From assembly GCA_007644065.1 (NCBI GenBank), contig VJWN01000008.1, positions 1,304,411 through 1,368,410 of the forward strand: a stretch of 64,000 bases of DNA. The letters run 5' to 3'. A program made the position numbers and the translations under genes. Positions within the stretch are counted from its first letter, which is position 1, and the number at the start of each line of letters is the position of its first letter. The notes under the pieces are model-generated. The model saw nothing but the letters and a program-made list of their open reading frames with translations, was not told where the DNA came from and made no database searches. Positions 34,360-46,584 of this stretch are shown here, one piece after another. This DNA is from Margaritispora aquatica (taxonomy: Eukaryota > Ascomycota > Leotiomycetes > Helotiales > Discinellaceae).

Positions 34360-36224
34360 CTACTCGAAATTAAACCCCTTCCAATCTCTTAAGCCTACTC
34401 TACCCTGAACCTGGCCCTGGCCCCCAACACCAGCTCCATTCCGCCCCAATACCGTATCAACGGCCCTCAGCGGCCAAAAATCCAGCTTTTCGTACACCAC
34501 TCTAACCTCCCTTCCCGGCCCCCTCGCCATGCCCATGTTCCTCAAAGCCTCCATCCTGTTTCTCATCACCAGCGCCGCAAACGCCGTTTGAGGCCCGAAA
34601 TGATCCTCTCCGAACACGAGCCTGATCTCGGTCAAGTTCTTGAGATAGGAAGGGCTAGATGGCGGAAGCTCGAGGAGGCGGTCGAGGAGGCCGAAGATTG
34701 AGAGTCCGCACTTTAGGAGCGTAAGGGAAGTTAGGGATGGTGGGAGCGAGGAGGCGAAGGTATGGATTTGCGCCGTCGTGAAGGTTTCGTGTAGTGAGGT
34801 TGTGAATGAGAATAAGGGTGTGGGATATGAGCGCTGGATGTTGCGTGGATGGGGGGAGGAGGGGCGGTAGGTGGATTCAAAATGGATGTCAAAATCTGGA
34901 TCTATGGTATTGTTGGGAGGGGGAAAAACGGGGAATCGGTGTAATTGATGATAAGGTGCCTTAGCGACGTATGTGTCGGGCCCAGCTAGGATTTGTACGT
35001 CTGCTGTCAGGGATCTGTCTGTGTCTCAGTATCATGAGGTTTGAAAATGCAACACTGGGATAATATGGTAAAAAGATTATCACCCACGTACCTCAGCTTC
35101 ACAAAATCGGTCCAAGACCCCGCAACAGCGCCCGGTTGCCCACCCTCTTTCCAATAACCGCTGCTTCCCCCTCCCATAGTCACCTTAGAAACCCTCCAAT
35201 CCTCACGCCCAGCAGACACATGATCACTAACCACAACCTCTTCAAGCGTGTGTCTCGATGACAACAAGCCCTCTCGAAAGGGCACGCTGCAGAACAAAGG
35301 CATATCCCCCAACGCCAGATTCGCATGCTGGAGCTCTACTCGCCTGAGGTGCGTGAACATCGATAGGAAGGCCTTGATGCTGCGTGAATGCATCAGAGAC
35401 TCATTGAGCGTCAGATTCGTGATTGAGTTCTGCGTCTGTGTCAGGTTATCGCGGTGTCCAGTCGCCGTTCCCATGGTCACAATATCCGTATGTAATTTCA
35501 GTGCCCAAAACGCATTCACAGATCGCAGCCTCAGAAACGGAAGGGAGATATCATCCACGATCCCATTGGCTTCCCCGACCCTGCCCTCGCTGAAGACAAA
35601 GCTTGGTTGCGGTGCATCCAACCCTCGCAGCGCCACGTAGCGGAGTCTCGCCATGGCGACCCCGTTGCTGAGCCCTCGCTCCGCTTGCTGCATCGCCGCA
35701 TCCGCTAGGAGGCGCGTGATGTGCGGATATCGTCGTGTACCCTCGAAGTAGAACTTGATGTCCACAGCACGCAGCGTGAAGCGCCAAAGATACAGCAGGA
35801 ACGCGACTTGGGCATCCCACGGCTTCCAGGACAGGTAGCCTGCCGCGTAGGCGAACATGTCTGCGAACCAGGCGTCGCTGTCGGCCCCGTCGGGTAGCAT
35901 TTTTCGTATCCACACTTTTTCCGGAGCTTGGAGGTTGTCGTCTGAGCCTCCGTCACTGAGAATCCAGAGAGGAGGCTTGGTCACAGGCCCGAAGGTAGAG
36001 AAGTGCGTTGCATATTGGAGGAGGGAGGGGCGGGAGGCGACGGTGCGGATATATCACGAGAAAGGACGTTTGGGAAGGGATAGGCTCACACGACTATAAA
36101 GGATGGGTTCGAGTATGTTGGGGAGGAGTGAGGAAGTGAGAGAGAGGGCTTTGAGCGAGGGGAGGTGGTTGAGTTTGTGGATTATGGCTATGAGGAGCTC
36201 AGGGGGCAGATCTTCGAGTTGCAT
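34360..36224 (-). CDS. F-box domain protein
   Basis: Three exons: 36224..36090, 35975..35092, 35014..34360, in frame for 557 residues. The first 45 residues are a typical F-box start (LEDLPPELLIAIIHKL, then LKALSLTSSLL and LYSR), the Skp1-binding helix pair. The rest has scattered leucine-rich segments (LTNLTLNESL-like, LRRVELQHANLAL, LTSLTLLKCGLSIF) that would form the substrate-recognition part. It would work as an SCF ubiquitin-ligase adaptor; SKP1 itself is at 41061..41746 in this window. The target is unknown. The first intron is problematic: the 114 bp version used here has GT-AG ends, but it removes 23 codons that look like F-box continuation and are in frame with exon 2 (see findings). 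Confidence 0.75.
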
Positions 36225-37101
36225 GTTCTTGATGATATGTGTATTCCGAGCCAGTTCTCTGTGTTGAGATGCGAAGAGCTCTCTTTATAGTTTGGATTGG
36301 AGTGGTTGAAGTGAAAGAAAGGCATTATGCAAGCCAACGGATAAGGCTGAAAAAGCAAAGACAACAGTAAAATTCACGTGCGAAACATTGGTTTGTATGT
36401 AGCAAAAGAGCAACTTGCTCATTAATTTTGTGGATGTAATCCTATCGGGCTGTATTTTGTCTTGAATATGGTTGTAAAGCCTTGCTGCTTGCTAACTGGA
36501 AAGTTCAAACTGAGGATCAACTGAGGATCAACTGAGAAGATAAGAGAAAAGTAGTTCAAAAGAAGAGATATGAAGAGGAGGGAAAAAAACATCGCAAAGA
36601 AGAATGAGTGAAGGATAGAATGTAAAGAGCAGAATAAAAAGCCCACAGTGCCGCTTCTATGCAGGGAGCACACGAGCACATTTAAGCTTAAATCAAAGCA
36701 AGTTAAAAACCCAGGGAAGCCGCACATCCAAAACACTATATCCGTGAAGTGGTCAAAAGAACATATAAGTATGGACCGCTCCTTTGACTCCGTAAGACAA
36801 GATCTACTTGAGCATGCCCAGATTCCGGCTAACGAATGCCCGTGTGTTGTAACATACACCAGAGCAGCCTCCCTACAAGCAAAAAGTGTAGCTTCATGTG
36901 CTCCGCCTGCCCTGACGCCCCACTAAAATTGATGATATGCTTCCCCGTATCTAGCCAGAGATGTAAGGGAGTTTCTCCTCTGGTGAAAAAGCAAGACAGC
37001 GTCATCCCATCATCTCGTCCGTATCTGCTGTAATATTAGGCCAATCGTGGTGGTAGGTACTGTTACAAGCTGTTGCTTTCTCAGCGCTTCGTCGAGAAAG
37101 T
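36225..37101. other. Intergenic, no gene seen
   Basis: 5' flank of the F-box gene and 3' flank of ARL1. A 145-codon minus-strand frame at 36422..36859 is Phe/Leu/Ser-rich, lacks a start context or domain, and is not called. Confidence 0.55.
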
Positions 37102-37859
37102 TTATGATTCCTGCTGCACGGTTTGCTGGTAGATATTAGCTCCTAACTTCAAGCTTTGGTAGAATCCAAAACTTACAACAAGCCAGTCCATTCCCTCGTC
37201 GACACCAGTTCCGTCCACGGCGCTACAAGCCACGATACTCCAATTCCGATCCCTCAGCTCTCCCAGCTTCAACGCCTCACTGATCTCTCCAGCGCCCTTT
37301 GCTCCAGGCTGATCCTGTTTGTTTGCAAACACCAAGAGAGCAGCGTCTTTTAGCTCATCTTCATTCAGCATTGCTGCTAATTCTTCTGAAGCTGTCCCTA
37401 AACGGTCGATATCTGTTGAATCGATCACAAAGATCACCGCTGCTGTATTGGCATAATAACATCTCCAATATGGTCGAATCGAGGTTTGTCCACCGAGATC
37501 CTGCTTGTCTTAAAACCATGGGTGGTCATCGGGACGAGACTGCTTACCCAGACATTGAAATTCAAATTCTTGTAAGTGACTGACTCGACATTGAAGCCTA
37601 TCGTTGGTATGGTGGTTACGACCTCTCCAATCTGTGCATCATCTATCAGCAAAGCCCCGTCAAAACAGAATCAGATTGCAGACCTTCAACCTGTAAAGAA
37701 GTGTAGTCTTTCCAGCGTTATCCTATTATTGAGATATGTCAGCATCATGACAAGTATAAGGACACCACGTTCGTAGTTTCATACCAGTCCCAGAATCAAT
37801 ATCCGGATCTCCTTCTTCGCCCACAACATCGACGACAACCAAGAAACACTATTACCCAT
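37102..37859 (-). CDS. ARL1: ARL1, Arf-like small GTPase
   Basis: Five exons: 37859..37785, 37722..37684, 37631..37548, 37500..37177, 37125..37102; the total of 546 nt gives 181 residues, the usual Arl1 length. N-terminal MGNSVSW supplies a Gly2 myristoylation site. G1 GLDNAGKTT is split by intron 1; switch I has PTIGFN; G3 is [14 protein letters not shown]4 NKQD; G5 CSAVDGTG. It acts at the trans-Golgi network, recruiting GRIP-domain golgins and working in endosome-to-Golgi and post-Golgi traffic. The [14 protein letters not shown] stretch is characteristic of Arl1 rather than Arf1 (which has GGQDKIRPLW). The last exon encodes only seven residues and the stop. The start lies 408 bp from the RPL39 start on the opposite strand. 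Confidence 0.95.
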
Positions 37860-38267
37860 CTTGCAGTTCTGTTCTCAACGTCAAGCTTCAAATTGACCGC
37901 CCAGTTGCCGCGATATGTTGCGCCCTGATGAGAGTAATACTATGCCGCAGAAATCGAGTGTATGAAAACCGATTCACAGTGTTATGTCTACGTGATTGGC
38001 GGTGGTGTTGAGCGTCTAAATGTGTGTTTAATTATATTTGAATAACTGTTCACCTTTGTCTCTCCTCCTTGGAAATGCCACTCTGCACCGGCAACAGCCT
38101 CATTCGGAAGTCTTGGCCTTCAAGGGTCGTGAAAAGCGGGTCCTGACATGTGACTTGAACTGTGGCGTCGCCGAACTAAGCGAAGCAGCCCACACAGTTC
38201 TGATTTTCAACCTCAACCACGAACGATTCAAAGTCAAGACTCCTCGACACCACGACAATCTGTCAAA
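37860..38267. promoter_or_regulatory. Divergent promoter region ARL1 / RPL39
   Basis: The 408 bp between the ARL1 start (minus) and the RPL39 start (plus) must hold both promoters. No TATA box is obvious. A CCTCAACC / CGACACCACGACAA-rich stretch directly precedes the RPL39 start. Confidence 0.6.
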
Positions 38268-38653
38268 ATGCCGGTATGTGACCCTCTCACGATATTGTTT
38301 GTAATTGTCTGGATGGGCAACCTTGGGAAGGAGTTTTTGGATATGCGCAGATGTGCAGACGAATGCAGTGGTGGTCGAAAATGCAAATGAACGGATGCTG
38401 ATCATGAATTTCGATACAGAGCCACAAGACCTTCCGCACCAAGGTGAAGCTCGCAAGAGCACAGAAGCAAAACAGACCTATCCCACAATGGATCCGTCTA
38501 CGGACTGGTAACACCATCCGGTATGATTCTACTCTCCCACCACCCCTCCATCAACGCCAAGATTGCAGCAATCCCTCCCAGACGAAAAACTAACATGCGT
38601 GCAGATACAACGCAAAGAGAAGACATTGGCGTAAGACCCGTATCGGTATCTGA
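38268..38653 (+). CDS. RPL39: 60S ribosomal protein L39 (eL39)
   Basis: Three tiny exons: 38268..38273 (ATGCCG only), 38420..38520, 38605..38653; 156 nt, 51 residues, exactly the size of eukaryotic eL39. The product begins [19 protein letters not shown], has [20 protein letters not shown] in the middle and ends [11 protein letters not shown], matching this extremely conserved basic protein, which lines the peptide exit tunnel of the large ribosomal subunit. Both introns have good donors (GTATGT, GTATGA) and acceptors (ACAG, GCAG), the second with a CTAAC branch. An intron right after the second codon is typical of fungal ribosomal protein genes. The gene is easy to miss because no exon exceeds 101 nt. 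Confidence 0.97.
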
Positions 38654-41060
38654 ACAACTCGCTACTTCACGATCCGAACCTCACAACCTCTCCTCCATCG
38701 CCTCTTCTCAGCACCCAAATCCTCCGAATTCACACACACTTCTTCTACGATTGCGAACGCAACTTGTCTCTGGCTGGGATGGAAACGAATATGTCTTGAT
38801 GGAATGGGCGCGTGGGGAGGATTGAGGGTGCGTGGTTTGTCGGTACTGCGATGTTATTTGCATGGAAATGGATTTGGGGGCGTACTCTACTTTGCACAGG
38901 GCTTGATTGACAAGCTTTGCCATCGGCGGCATGTAGCACAATGAAAATCACGTCCAGCACCTACCAAGGATTTTGCCTCGACTTGTGCTTGCGATTTTTC
39001 GTTCTGGGCTTAATTGCTTTCAATGTGGTGGATTTTCTGATGGTTCTTGGACTGGAAGTTTGGGCACGGGACAAACTCAGGCATTGTAGTGATGTGTCTG
39101 AGAGGAGGCTTGTCTTGCTGGCATTTTGCTACAATTGTAGGTTTGCTTTTCGAGGCGATTTTCACTTTTGTCACAACACCATATGACGTTGAGGGCAGCA
39201 AGGCATCCCGCAAGCTATTGAGTGAGGCCGCCTAAGTATTCCCAAACTCCTCGCAAAGCCAGCTCCACATACCTCGTATTATTTGATCAATTAACGAAAA
39301 TCCAGATACCCCGCTCTTTCAACGTAATGCAAGCAAGTACGCCTCACGCTCCTGATATCATCACCGAGAAAGGACAAGATTTATGCGACCTTGCTTGACC
39401 TCTATCCAAAAGTCAACATTCAATCTCCCAATGGAAGCACAGTCAGTGCCTAGAGGCCTCCAAATTCCAATCAAGCAATCTACCTAGCCTTTTCAGATCC
39501 TATCTCGTCATACCCTCGAATTCCCATCCATGCAATCATAGCATCTCTCACGCCATCACTGGATTCACTTCTCAGCCTGCAATCTCTCCAAACGCGAGAT
39601 GGAAGTAGGGGAGGAAGCAAAGGCACAGAGTATAGAGTACACGCCAGAACCATGATATCATGCCCATGCCCACTCTAGCATAGCCATGGAATGTTCACGG
39701 GGACTTCCTTCCTAGGTCTTGTTTGCTATCTGGTACTCCTCCGACTCTATCACCAAAGCTTAGGATTGAACACAACCTACCCGAGCATCACAATCCGTCT
39801 TCAGATCATACATCATAGCACAGCACCCACAATGCAAGATCAATGCACCTCTAACTGCAACTGTAGCTCTCCATCAGATTCCGACCAGCAGCAATAGCAA
39901 CACAGTCAAGCTTAAAGCTACATTGCCTACTCAGCTAGCCGCCCACCTACCTCTGTAGAAAAAAATTACTCTCACCTGGATACTTACCTACACATAACAA
40001 TCAAGTTACGATGTCCCCTCCATATTCAAAATATTCCAAACCTCTACCTCTACCCACCCATTCACACATACACACACATATCACCACCCACAACACATTG
40101 CCACACTCACCTTGACAAGTCCCGATCCAAGCACACCACAAGACAAAACATACGTACATACCGTAGAAAATATAACAAAAGGCAAGCTAAGCCCCCTCGA
40201 TTTCCTTGAAGAAACACTTCATTGCCCTATCTACCTACCTTTACCTTATTCTTCAAAAATAAATAACGTGACTGAATTGCTTACTTAGGAAACCTTAGGC
40301 CTTTCCATAACTTTTATGCTATAGCTCTATCAATGACAATTCAGTGGGCCTCTTAGCCCCACATATTCCCAAACCGAGAATTCCGTCATGACGGGAACGG
40401 GAGCAGACTAGGTAGCTACCTACCCTACACCATAAGCCCGATTGGTACTTAATTATATCAGAAACTGTCGTGGCATCTTGGAATGATGCCGTTGAAAACT
40501 AAAGCGCAAAAAGAAGTGGAAATGGAAAGTGAGCATGTGTCTGGTTGTCTCTGAAAGAATTGAAGAATTTTGGCCTTGCGAATATTACTGGACCTTGGGC
40601 TGGGGTGGGAACATAGAGAGTGAAGCCAAATATTAAGCCTTGCAACATCAAAAAGAAGAAGAAAAGGCAAACAATTGCCCAGGATCTTTAGAATGCAAAC
40701 GTTTTTTATTTGGGCCCTTCCTATCTACTCCATGAAAGAAGACGCCAATGGTCCTTGCAAGAAGTACCTCCCGAATTCCCCTCATTTCGTGAGTGATACC
40801 TGAACGCCATGCCATATGAGGCGCATAAGCCTACGAAAACCAGAAAGAAAAATTGTATGTGCAGTCCGACAAGCAGAGAGGACCAGGCGATACCTCCGAG
40901 AAGGCATCTGTTGCTCACAAGCACCATGGGAGTATGTGACCTATCGCAGAAGCAAATCCACAGACACAAAAAGCAGAATGCTTTGCACATAGCCACCAAC
41001 CTGATCATGTCAACGCCTCAATGCAATTCTAACCCAACACCAATGTATAGAGCTTTGCAT
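38654..41060. other. 2.4 kb intergenic region, no supported gene
   Basis: Between RPL39 (+) and the 3' end of SKP1 (-). A 90-codon plus-strand frame at 38917..39186 is cysteine- and Phe-rich without a domain or conserved features; not called. From 39880 to 40330 the sequence is AC-rich and AT-rich with small CACA/CCTA repeats. Confidence 0.55.
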
Positions 41061-41746
41061 TTAACGATCCTCGGCCCACTCGTTCTCACGGCGGATTTGC
41101 TCCTCCTCCTCTGGGGTGAAGTCGTTGGTGATGTTGAAGGTCTTGCGGATTTCCTCTGGAGACTTGCCCTTGATCATATTGGCAACGGTCTTGCAGCCAA
41201 CATCCAAGAGCGGCTTGATATCGAGGTAGTTGGAGGCCTGTCGGGGGAAATGAGTCAGTCTTTTGATCTGCAGATGCGATTGTCAAGTAAACCTACCAAG
41301 ATGATCTCAAACAACATCTCCTGGTCGACCTGCATGAACTTCTGGTCCCACTCGTCAATGTCGGTCGTCTTCTTGCGGGAGTCGGAGTCGTCATCATTGG
41401 CTGGAGCTGGGTCGCCGCGGTGGTGTTCGCACCACTCGATAACCTTGCGGAGGACGGCCTCATTGACCTGTGGAATTGTGAGTATGACGAAACAGTGCGC
41501 GCAAGTCGAACGGTGTGCTTACGTTGGGAATGGGAACTGGGGAGTCGAAGGCCATATCTCCAAGATCCTCCATCATGTTCTTGATCAGGACCGACTTCTC
41601 AGCAACTTGACGATCTATTGCGAACAGTCAGCGGAAAGCTCAAATTTCTGCGGCGCAGACAACAAGATGGGCGGGGGAATCTTACCAACAGAGATGTTGG
41701 TTCCATCATTGGAGATGAGAGTGATGGTGCTTGGTTCAGCAGACAT
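41061..41746 (-). CDS. SKP1: SKP1 / sconC, SCF ubiquitin ligase adaptor
   Basis: Four exons: 41746..41686, 41614..41523, 41467..41297, 41237..41061; 166 residues. The N-terminal POZ-like half starts [15 protein letters not shown] and includes the [11 protein letters not shown] helix and [20 protein letters not shown]; an acidic linker (DDDSDSRKK) follows; the C-terminal half has [26 protein letters not shown] and [20 protein letters not shown], closing with the invariant NEWAEDR tail. Skp1 bridges cullin-1 to F-box proteins in SCF ligases; in Aspergillus the orthologue is sconC, involved in sulfur-metabolite repression. All introns are GT-AG, and intron phases 1/0/0 keep the frame. Its partners could include the F-box protein at 34360..36224. 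Confidence 0.96.
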
Positions 41747-43475
41747 GTTGATGGTGTCGAATTGTTATTATTTGAAAGTTGTAGTAAAGTGCTGAGGTTA
41801 GAAGTGGTGGAGAGTTGGAGAGTCGAAACGTTTGGTGGGGAGGAGGAGGATTGAAGGTTGGAGGGGGAGGTCTTTTATGGAGAATGGATTTAGGTGTGAT
41901 TCTACGCTAGCGTGACTGCCTTGCGCTAACGAACTGGGCTGTGAATGGAACCTCTAAGGTGAAGTTGCTACCTAGTAATGGAGCTGTTCACCTTTACCTG
42001 CCTAAGGAATGATATATTGGACAAGAGTTCATGATTCACACATAGCCTATTTGTAGGTCAAAGCGAGACAGATGCAGACATCTATGTCGTATATGATTGC
42101 GGATCCAGGCAGCTCGCCTGGTTGCAGCAATCTCTAAGGATATTTTGTTCTTTATAGCTACTCTTTGTCCATCACTGAGTGAAGTTTGGCCGCATCAAGC
42201 AATTTTTCTTTATCAATGCCATCGTATGGGTATCGAAGACCTTGTCGAGAACTGGATCTGTTTCCCGCTTTCAAAAGGTTGAGTTATGAGTTCTATTAAC
42301 CTCAGGACCAGGACATGCAGATACGAACCTGCAGCCATAGAAACTCAAGGAAACGATGAATTATTTACACAGCTGCACAGCTGCTGAGCATTCACCTGGA
42401 GAGCTTTTGAAACGGAAATAAAATAAAGAAACTTGCGAATATAGTGACATGATAGTTTGCAAACCATTTGCTGACCTTTGCGGTAAGCAATTGCTCATAA
42501 CTATGTGCCACTTTGTCTTTCACACAACACAACACAACACAACCAACCACCACCCTTGATATTTCCTCTCTTTTCACATTGTATCTTGCTCCGTGTCTGT
42601 GCATTCAAAGGAGAGGGAGGCCCCTTGCAGCAGCTGATTGGATGGAAAGAAAGGGGATCCAAGAAGAAAATACACCTGCAGTTCAGCCTTCTCCACAGCC
42701 TCTTTCTTTCTCGAGAAGGATGGAATTGATATGAATGCTTGGAAGAAAGCCTGACGAGTTGAGCAAAGTGCAAAGGGAAGAGAATTGACCAAGATATGTT
42801 CTACCTTTTTAAATCTATCTGGGAGAAATATAACTCTATGTACTGTATAGCTGTCTCTGTACTGTCTGACAGAGTTCCAATTATCTCAGAATATTTTACG
42901 AGTATGAAGAAACAAATACCATGCGCAAAACATACCTATGCAGCCCTACAGTAAAGGTATGTACTGTTGTCCTTCGTATCTCGTATTGCAGTTGTCTACC
43001 TCACCAACGGTACGTCCAGTACAGTACGGGCGGGCACCTTATCTTGGTTAAATGTTCCATTCTTGAGAAGCTCTAGACCTCTCCCAGATGTTTCAATGCT
43101 TCTTTCTTGAAGATCGGTAATCAGTGATCCAGTACAGTATGAAGAAGCTTCAACAATGTCTCAAAATCATCTAATGGTAAATTAATTGGTCATCGAAGTC
43201 TCCGAGATTCCTCAAATCTCCATCGCAAAGTCCGAATCCCCCTTCCCCCTGTGCCTGGCACCTGGCCAAAAACATCCCTGCGATAGGGAACGCGACATTT
43301 ATGGACATTCCTCACGCATTTAACGGACCATCGGCCGTCTCAACATTTCTGTTCTGAAGCCAAACGCAAACCCGCAGAGGTCATTGTCTACAAATGCCCT
43401 CTGTTGTGCTCTCGACTTCGCGCTTGCGATCTTCTTCTTGCAGATGTACCCATCGCATGCAATAGATAATCCATA
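41747..43475. other. Divergent intergenic region SKP1 / SMP3
   Basis: Holds both promoters. A run of CACAA units at 42521..42541, GTACAG palindromes near 43015..43030, and AT-rich DNA elsewhere. No gene seen; a TTCG-containing hairpin at about 42310..42340 was checked as a tRNA arm and rejected. Confidence 0.55.
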
Positions 43476-45269
43476 ATGTGGAGGCGCGCATATCTGTTTC
43501 TTGTTCTGGTACGACTTTACTTTGCGCTGTCGCCGAGCTATCTACATCCTGATGAGAACTTCCAAGGACCAGAGGTTATTGCTGGTATGTTGGATATTCT
43601 ATTTTTCAGCTTCTCGATCTCAGAGAAAAGCGCATCGCATACATTATTTGTTGCTGCCCAACAGCGGAGGTGCCACGTTGGAAGTCGCATTCTGGCAGAA
43701 TATCATTTTGGTACACTTGCTAACTATTCCCACAGGCCAGATCTTCAGCTATCCTGTTAAATTAACCTGGGAATTTACATCAGAAAACCCAGTGCGAAGT
43801 GTATTTCCACTATGGCCGATCTATGGTCTGCCGATGCTTTTACTTCGATGGCTCTGGATTGGTAATGGAAACGATGGCGAGATACCTCCGATAGCCGTCT
43901 TTTGGACTTTGCGGGTCTTGATGTTTGTTTTGAGTTTCGTGCTGGAGGATTGGGCTATTCATGAGCTTGTCCAGTCTCCGAGGCATCGCAAGGTTGCGGT
44001 GCTGTTGGTTGCTTCTTCCTACGTGACTTGGACCTTTCAAACACACACATTTTCAAACTCGATAGAGACCTTGGCTGTGGCATGGAGTCTTGTTTTGATT
44101 CACAGGATAGTGGAATCTAAGGTAGGAGGATATTACCCAAACAAGGAATATTGCTGACTTTTTACAGCAACGATCACAGTCATTTGCGGCAGCTGTGCTT
44201 GCATTTGTGGTTGTTTTTGGCATTTTCAACCGTATTACATTTCCTGCCTTTTTGCTCATACCTGGACTTCGACTGATACCCCATTTTATTAAAAAGTAAG
44301 TACACTCATTTTGTTAAGATTCATAACCTAACCTCAAAAAGACCTTTAGCGCTCGTTGCAGCCATACTTTCAGCGCTCTTCACAACGTTCATAGCGATTT
44401 ACTTAGATACTACGTTCTACACAGAACACACTGTTACATGGTCATACCTGTTCACGCATCCGACCATCACTCCACTCAACAATCTCACATACAACCTTTC
44501 CTCGAGTAATCTTGCTCTCCACGGACTCCATCCCTGGTACCAGCATCTTCTCATCAACATCCCAACTTTGATTGGGCCAGCAGCTCTCCTACTCTTTCTC
44601 CGACCACATCCATCACTGCGCTTATACTCAGCGTTATCGGGAGCCTTCGTCCTTTCCTTTTTTAAACACCAAGAGGCTCGCTTTCTTCTCCCAACAATAC
44701 CTTTAATACTATCATCGGTACAGCTTCCGAAAAACCCAACCCTTACACGTCTATGGACTGGCTCCTGGATCCTTTTTAATGTGTTTTTTGGTATCCTAAT
44801 GGGTACGTACCACCAGGGAGGCATTGTTCCCACACAGGTGTTCATGAGCAGACAAGCGGATGCTACTCAGGCAATCTGGTGGAAAACCTACAGTCCTCCC
44901 GTCTGGCTTCTGAACGGAAAGAATGAGGTTCTGACGACAAACGACCTGATGGGAATGAAGGGTGACCTGATGATTCAAGAGGTCACAAAGCTTGCCACGT
45001 GTCATGTGGGCACAAATAAGTCGTCAGCTGAAGAGGGAAAGGAGGGTACATATCTGATCGCGCCTATGTCGGCAACATTTCTGGACAACTTCACTAGTAA
45101 TGTGGACTCAGGACTACATTTTGATCAGGCCTGGGTTTATCCGCGGCATCTCAACCTCGACGACCTAGATTTCGGTGACGATGGAGTGTGGCCCACATTG
45201 AAGCGGGTGATAGGCAGGAGGGGCCTTGGCGTGTGGAGAGTCACGAGGGACTGTGGAGCAAAAACGTAG
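43476..45269 (+). CDS. SMP3: SMP3, GPI mannosyltransferase 4
   Basis: Four exons: 43476..43584, 43736..44121, 44168..44295, 44342..45269; 516 residues. It is a multi-spanning ER protein of glycosyltransferase family 22, adding the fourth mannose to the GPI anchor core, using dolichol-phosphate-mannose. Visible are the N-terminal hairpin ([14 protein letters not shown]) and the GT22 signature [10 protein letters not shown] at its lumenal end, then [14 protein letters not shown] and [18 protein letters not shown], typical of Smp3/PIG-Z, then the [11 protein letters not shown] and [18 protein letters not shown] motifs (HQE...R FLLP is shared by GT22 members). Roughly nine hydrophobic segments follow. 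The first intron (151 bp) is the longest and keeps the frame only with the CACAG acceptor at 43735. Start context and length fit yeast Smp3 (516). Confidence 0.93.
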
Positions 45270-45694
45270 ATACAATATATGATGTTTGAAACATTTGAAC
45301 GCCTGAAGAAATTCTAACTAGGCTTCTGATATTTGATATGTTTGAGACATTGATAGCCATGGTGCAGATAGGAAAGAATGAAGTAAAAAACCCAATTCCA
45401 AAAACCAGAGCAGCTGCACCCCAGATCTTGGCACCGAAGTTAAGGTTCAACCCATATTAAGCGCACATCACTGAACAGCGCCGGCATGGATTTAGCTCTT
45501 TCGTCCAACCCCTCATCAATATGACGCAAAGTCGGCGATATCAAATCTCATGAGAGGCGTTCTCAATTCCATTCATCCATCTCTCAAGTCCCAAGCCTCC
45601 TCTCCCAACAAACCCATCCCATCTCTTTCCTCCCTAACTCTGCCCCAAAATATTCGAAACTTTCGACAATCTTGAACGTGCAAGAACCTCTACA
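45270..45694. other. Intergenic, no gene seen
   Basis: 3' flank of SMP3 and promoter of the GST gene, both plus. The last 200 bp are CT-rich. Confidence 0.6.
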
Positions 45695-46584
45695 ATGGCA
45701 TCCAGACCCACCACCACAACAACAAAAACAACAACAACAAAGCCCAAACCAGACATAACGCTCTACTTCCTCCAGGCCTCGCGCTCCATCCGCATCGCTT
45801 GGTTGCTGGAGGAGCTGGGCCTGGAGTACGAGAGCGTCTTCTTCCCGAGGGAGAACAACAAGGCTCCGCTGGACTTTGGCGAGAAGAGCGGGAATACACT
45901 CAAGAAGGCGCCAGCGCTGAGGGATGGTGCGTTGGTTGTTAGTGAGAGTGGCGCTATTACCGAGTGAGTTCCTTTATACCTCTACATCGCTTGAAGCAGT
46001 ACCTAACTTCAACTTCATCTCCAAGCTAACTCCCACACAGATACCTCCTCGAGACCTACGACCTCGACCCCGACTCTGCTCTCCTCGGCGGCTCTGATGT
46101 TGCAGCGCGCAATCGCACCCGCACGTTCGTCCACGCCGCCGAGGGCACCTTCATGATCCACGCCCTGGCCATCACGTACGCGCGCTGGTTCGCGCCGCCG
46201 TCCGTGACGGCGGACGCGTTGCGGGAGATGGAGAAGGGGATGGCGATTAATGTTGGGAAGGACTTGGATTGGCTGGAAGGCGAGTTGGAGGGGAGGAGCT
46301 TTCTAGGCGGCGAGAAGGTTAGTGCTGCTGATGTGAGTGTCTAATTCTTCTTTCTTGGAAAAGGGAGTAAGGGCGAGGGTGTTGGATTGGTGAAGGTTTG
46401 GAGGATTAGAACAACTGACATCATGCAGACGATGGTGCTGTTTAGTATTCAATTCATATTTGCGAGGGATTTGATCGGAGGCAGGAAGATCTCTGCGTGG
46501 AGGAATGTCGAGAAATGGGTGAGTGAATGTCAGAATACTGAGAGCTATAAAAGGGCCGTGAGGAAGACGGGTCATCAGTTGTGA
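45695..46584 (+). CDS. Glutathione S-transferase (Gtt1-like)
   Basis: Three exons: 45695..45963, 46041..46332, 46429..46584; 238 residues. After a Thr/Lys-rich N-terminal leader (residues 1-18) the thioredoxin-fold domain reads DITLYFLQASRSIRIAWLLEEL; the conserved cis-Pro strand lies at KKAPALRDG and the glutathione-binding ESGAITEYLLE turn crosses the first splice. The C-terminal helical domain contains FLGGEKVSAAD, the usual N-capping box (S-x-x-D), split by the second intron, and WRNVEKW. The spacing resembles yeast Gtt1 and other fungal stress-related GSTs. It probably conjugates or reduces electrophiles with glutathione; the substrate is unknown. It runs convergently to the acyl-CoA dehydrogenase, with 233 bp between stops. 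Confidence 0.92.

Noticed and set aside
36422..36859. 145-codon minus-strand frame rich in Phe/Leu/Ser
   Set aside because: Looks like low-complexity antisense translation; no domain or start context, and lies in the 5' flank of the F-box gene.
38917..39235. Overlapping plus-strand frames downstream of RPL39
   Set aside because: Two frames overlap with no consistent intron model and no recognisable motif.
42300..42345. Hairpin with GGTTCG-like loop resembling a tRNA T-arm (minus strand)
   Set aside because: The loop has eight rather than seven bases, and I could not find matching acceptor, D and anticodon arms.
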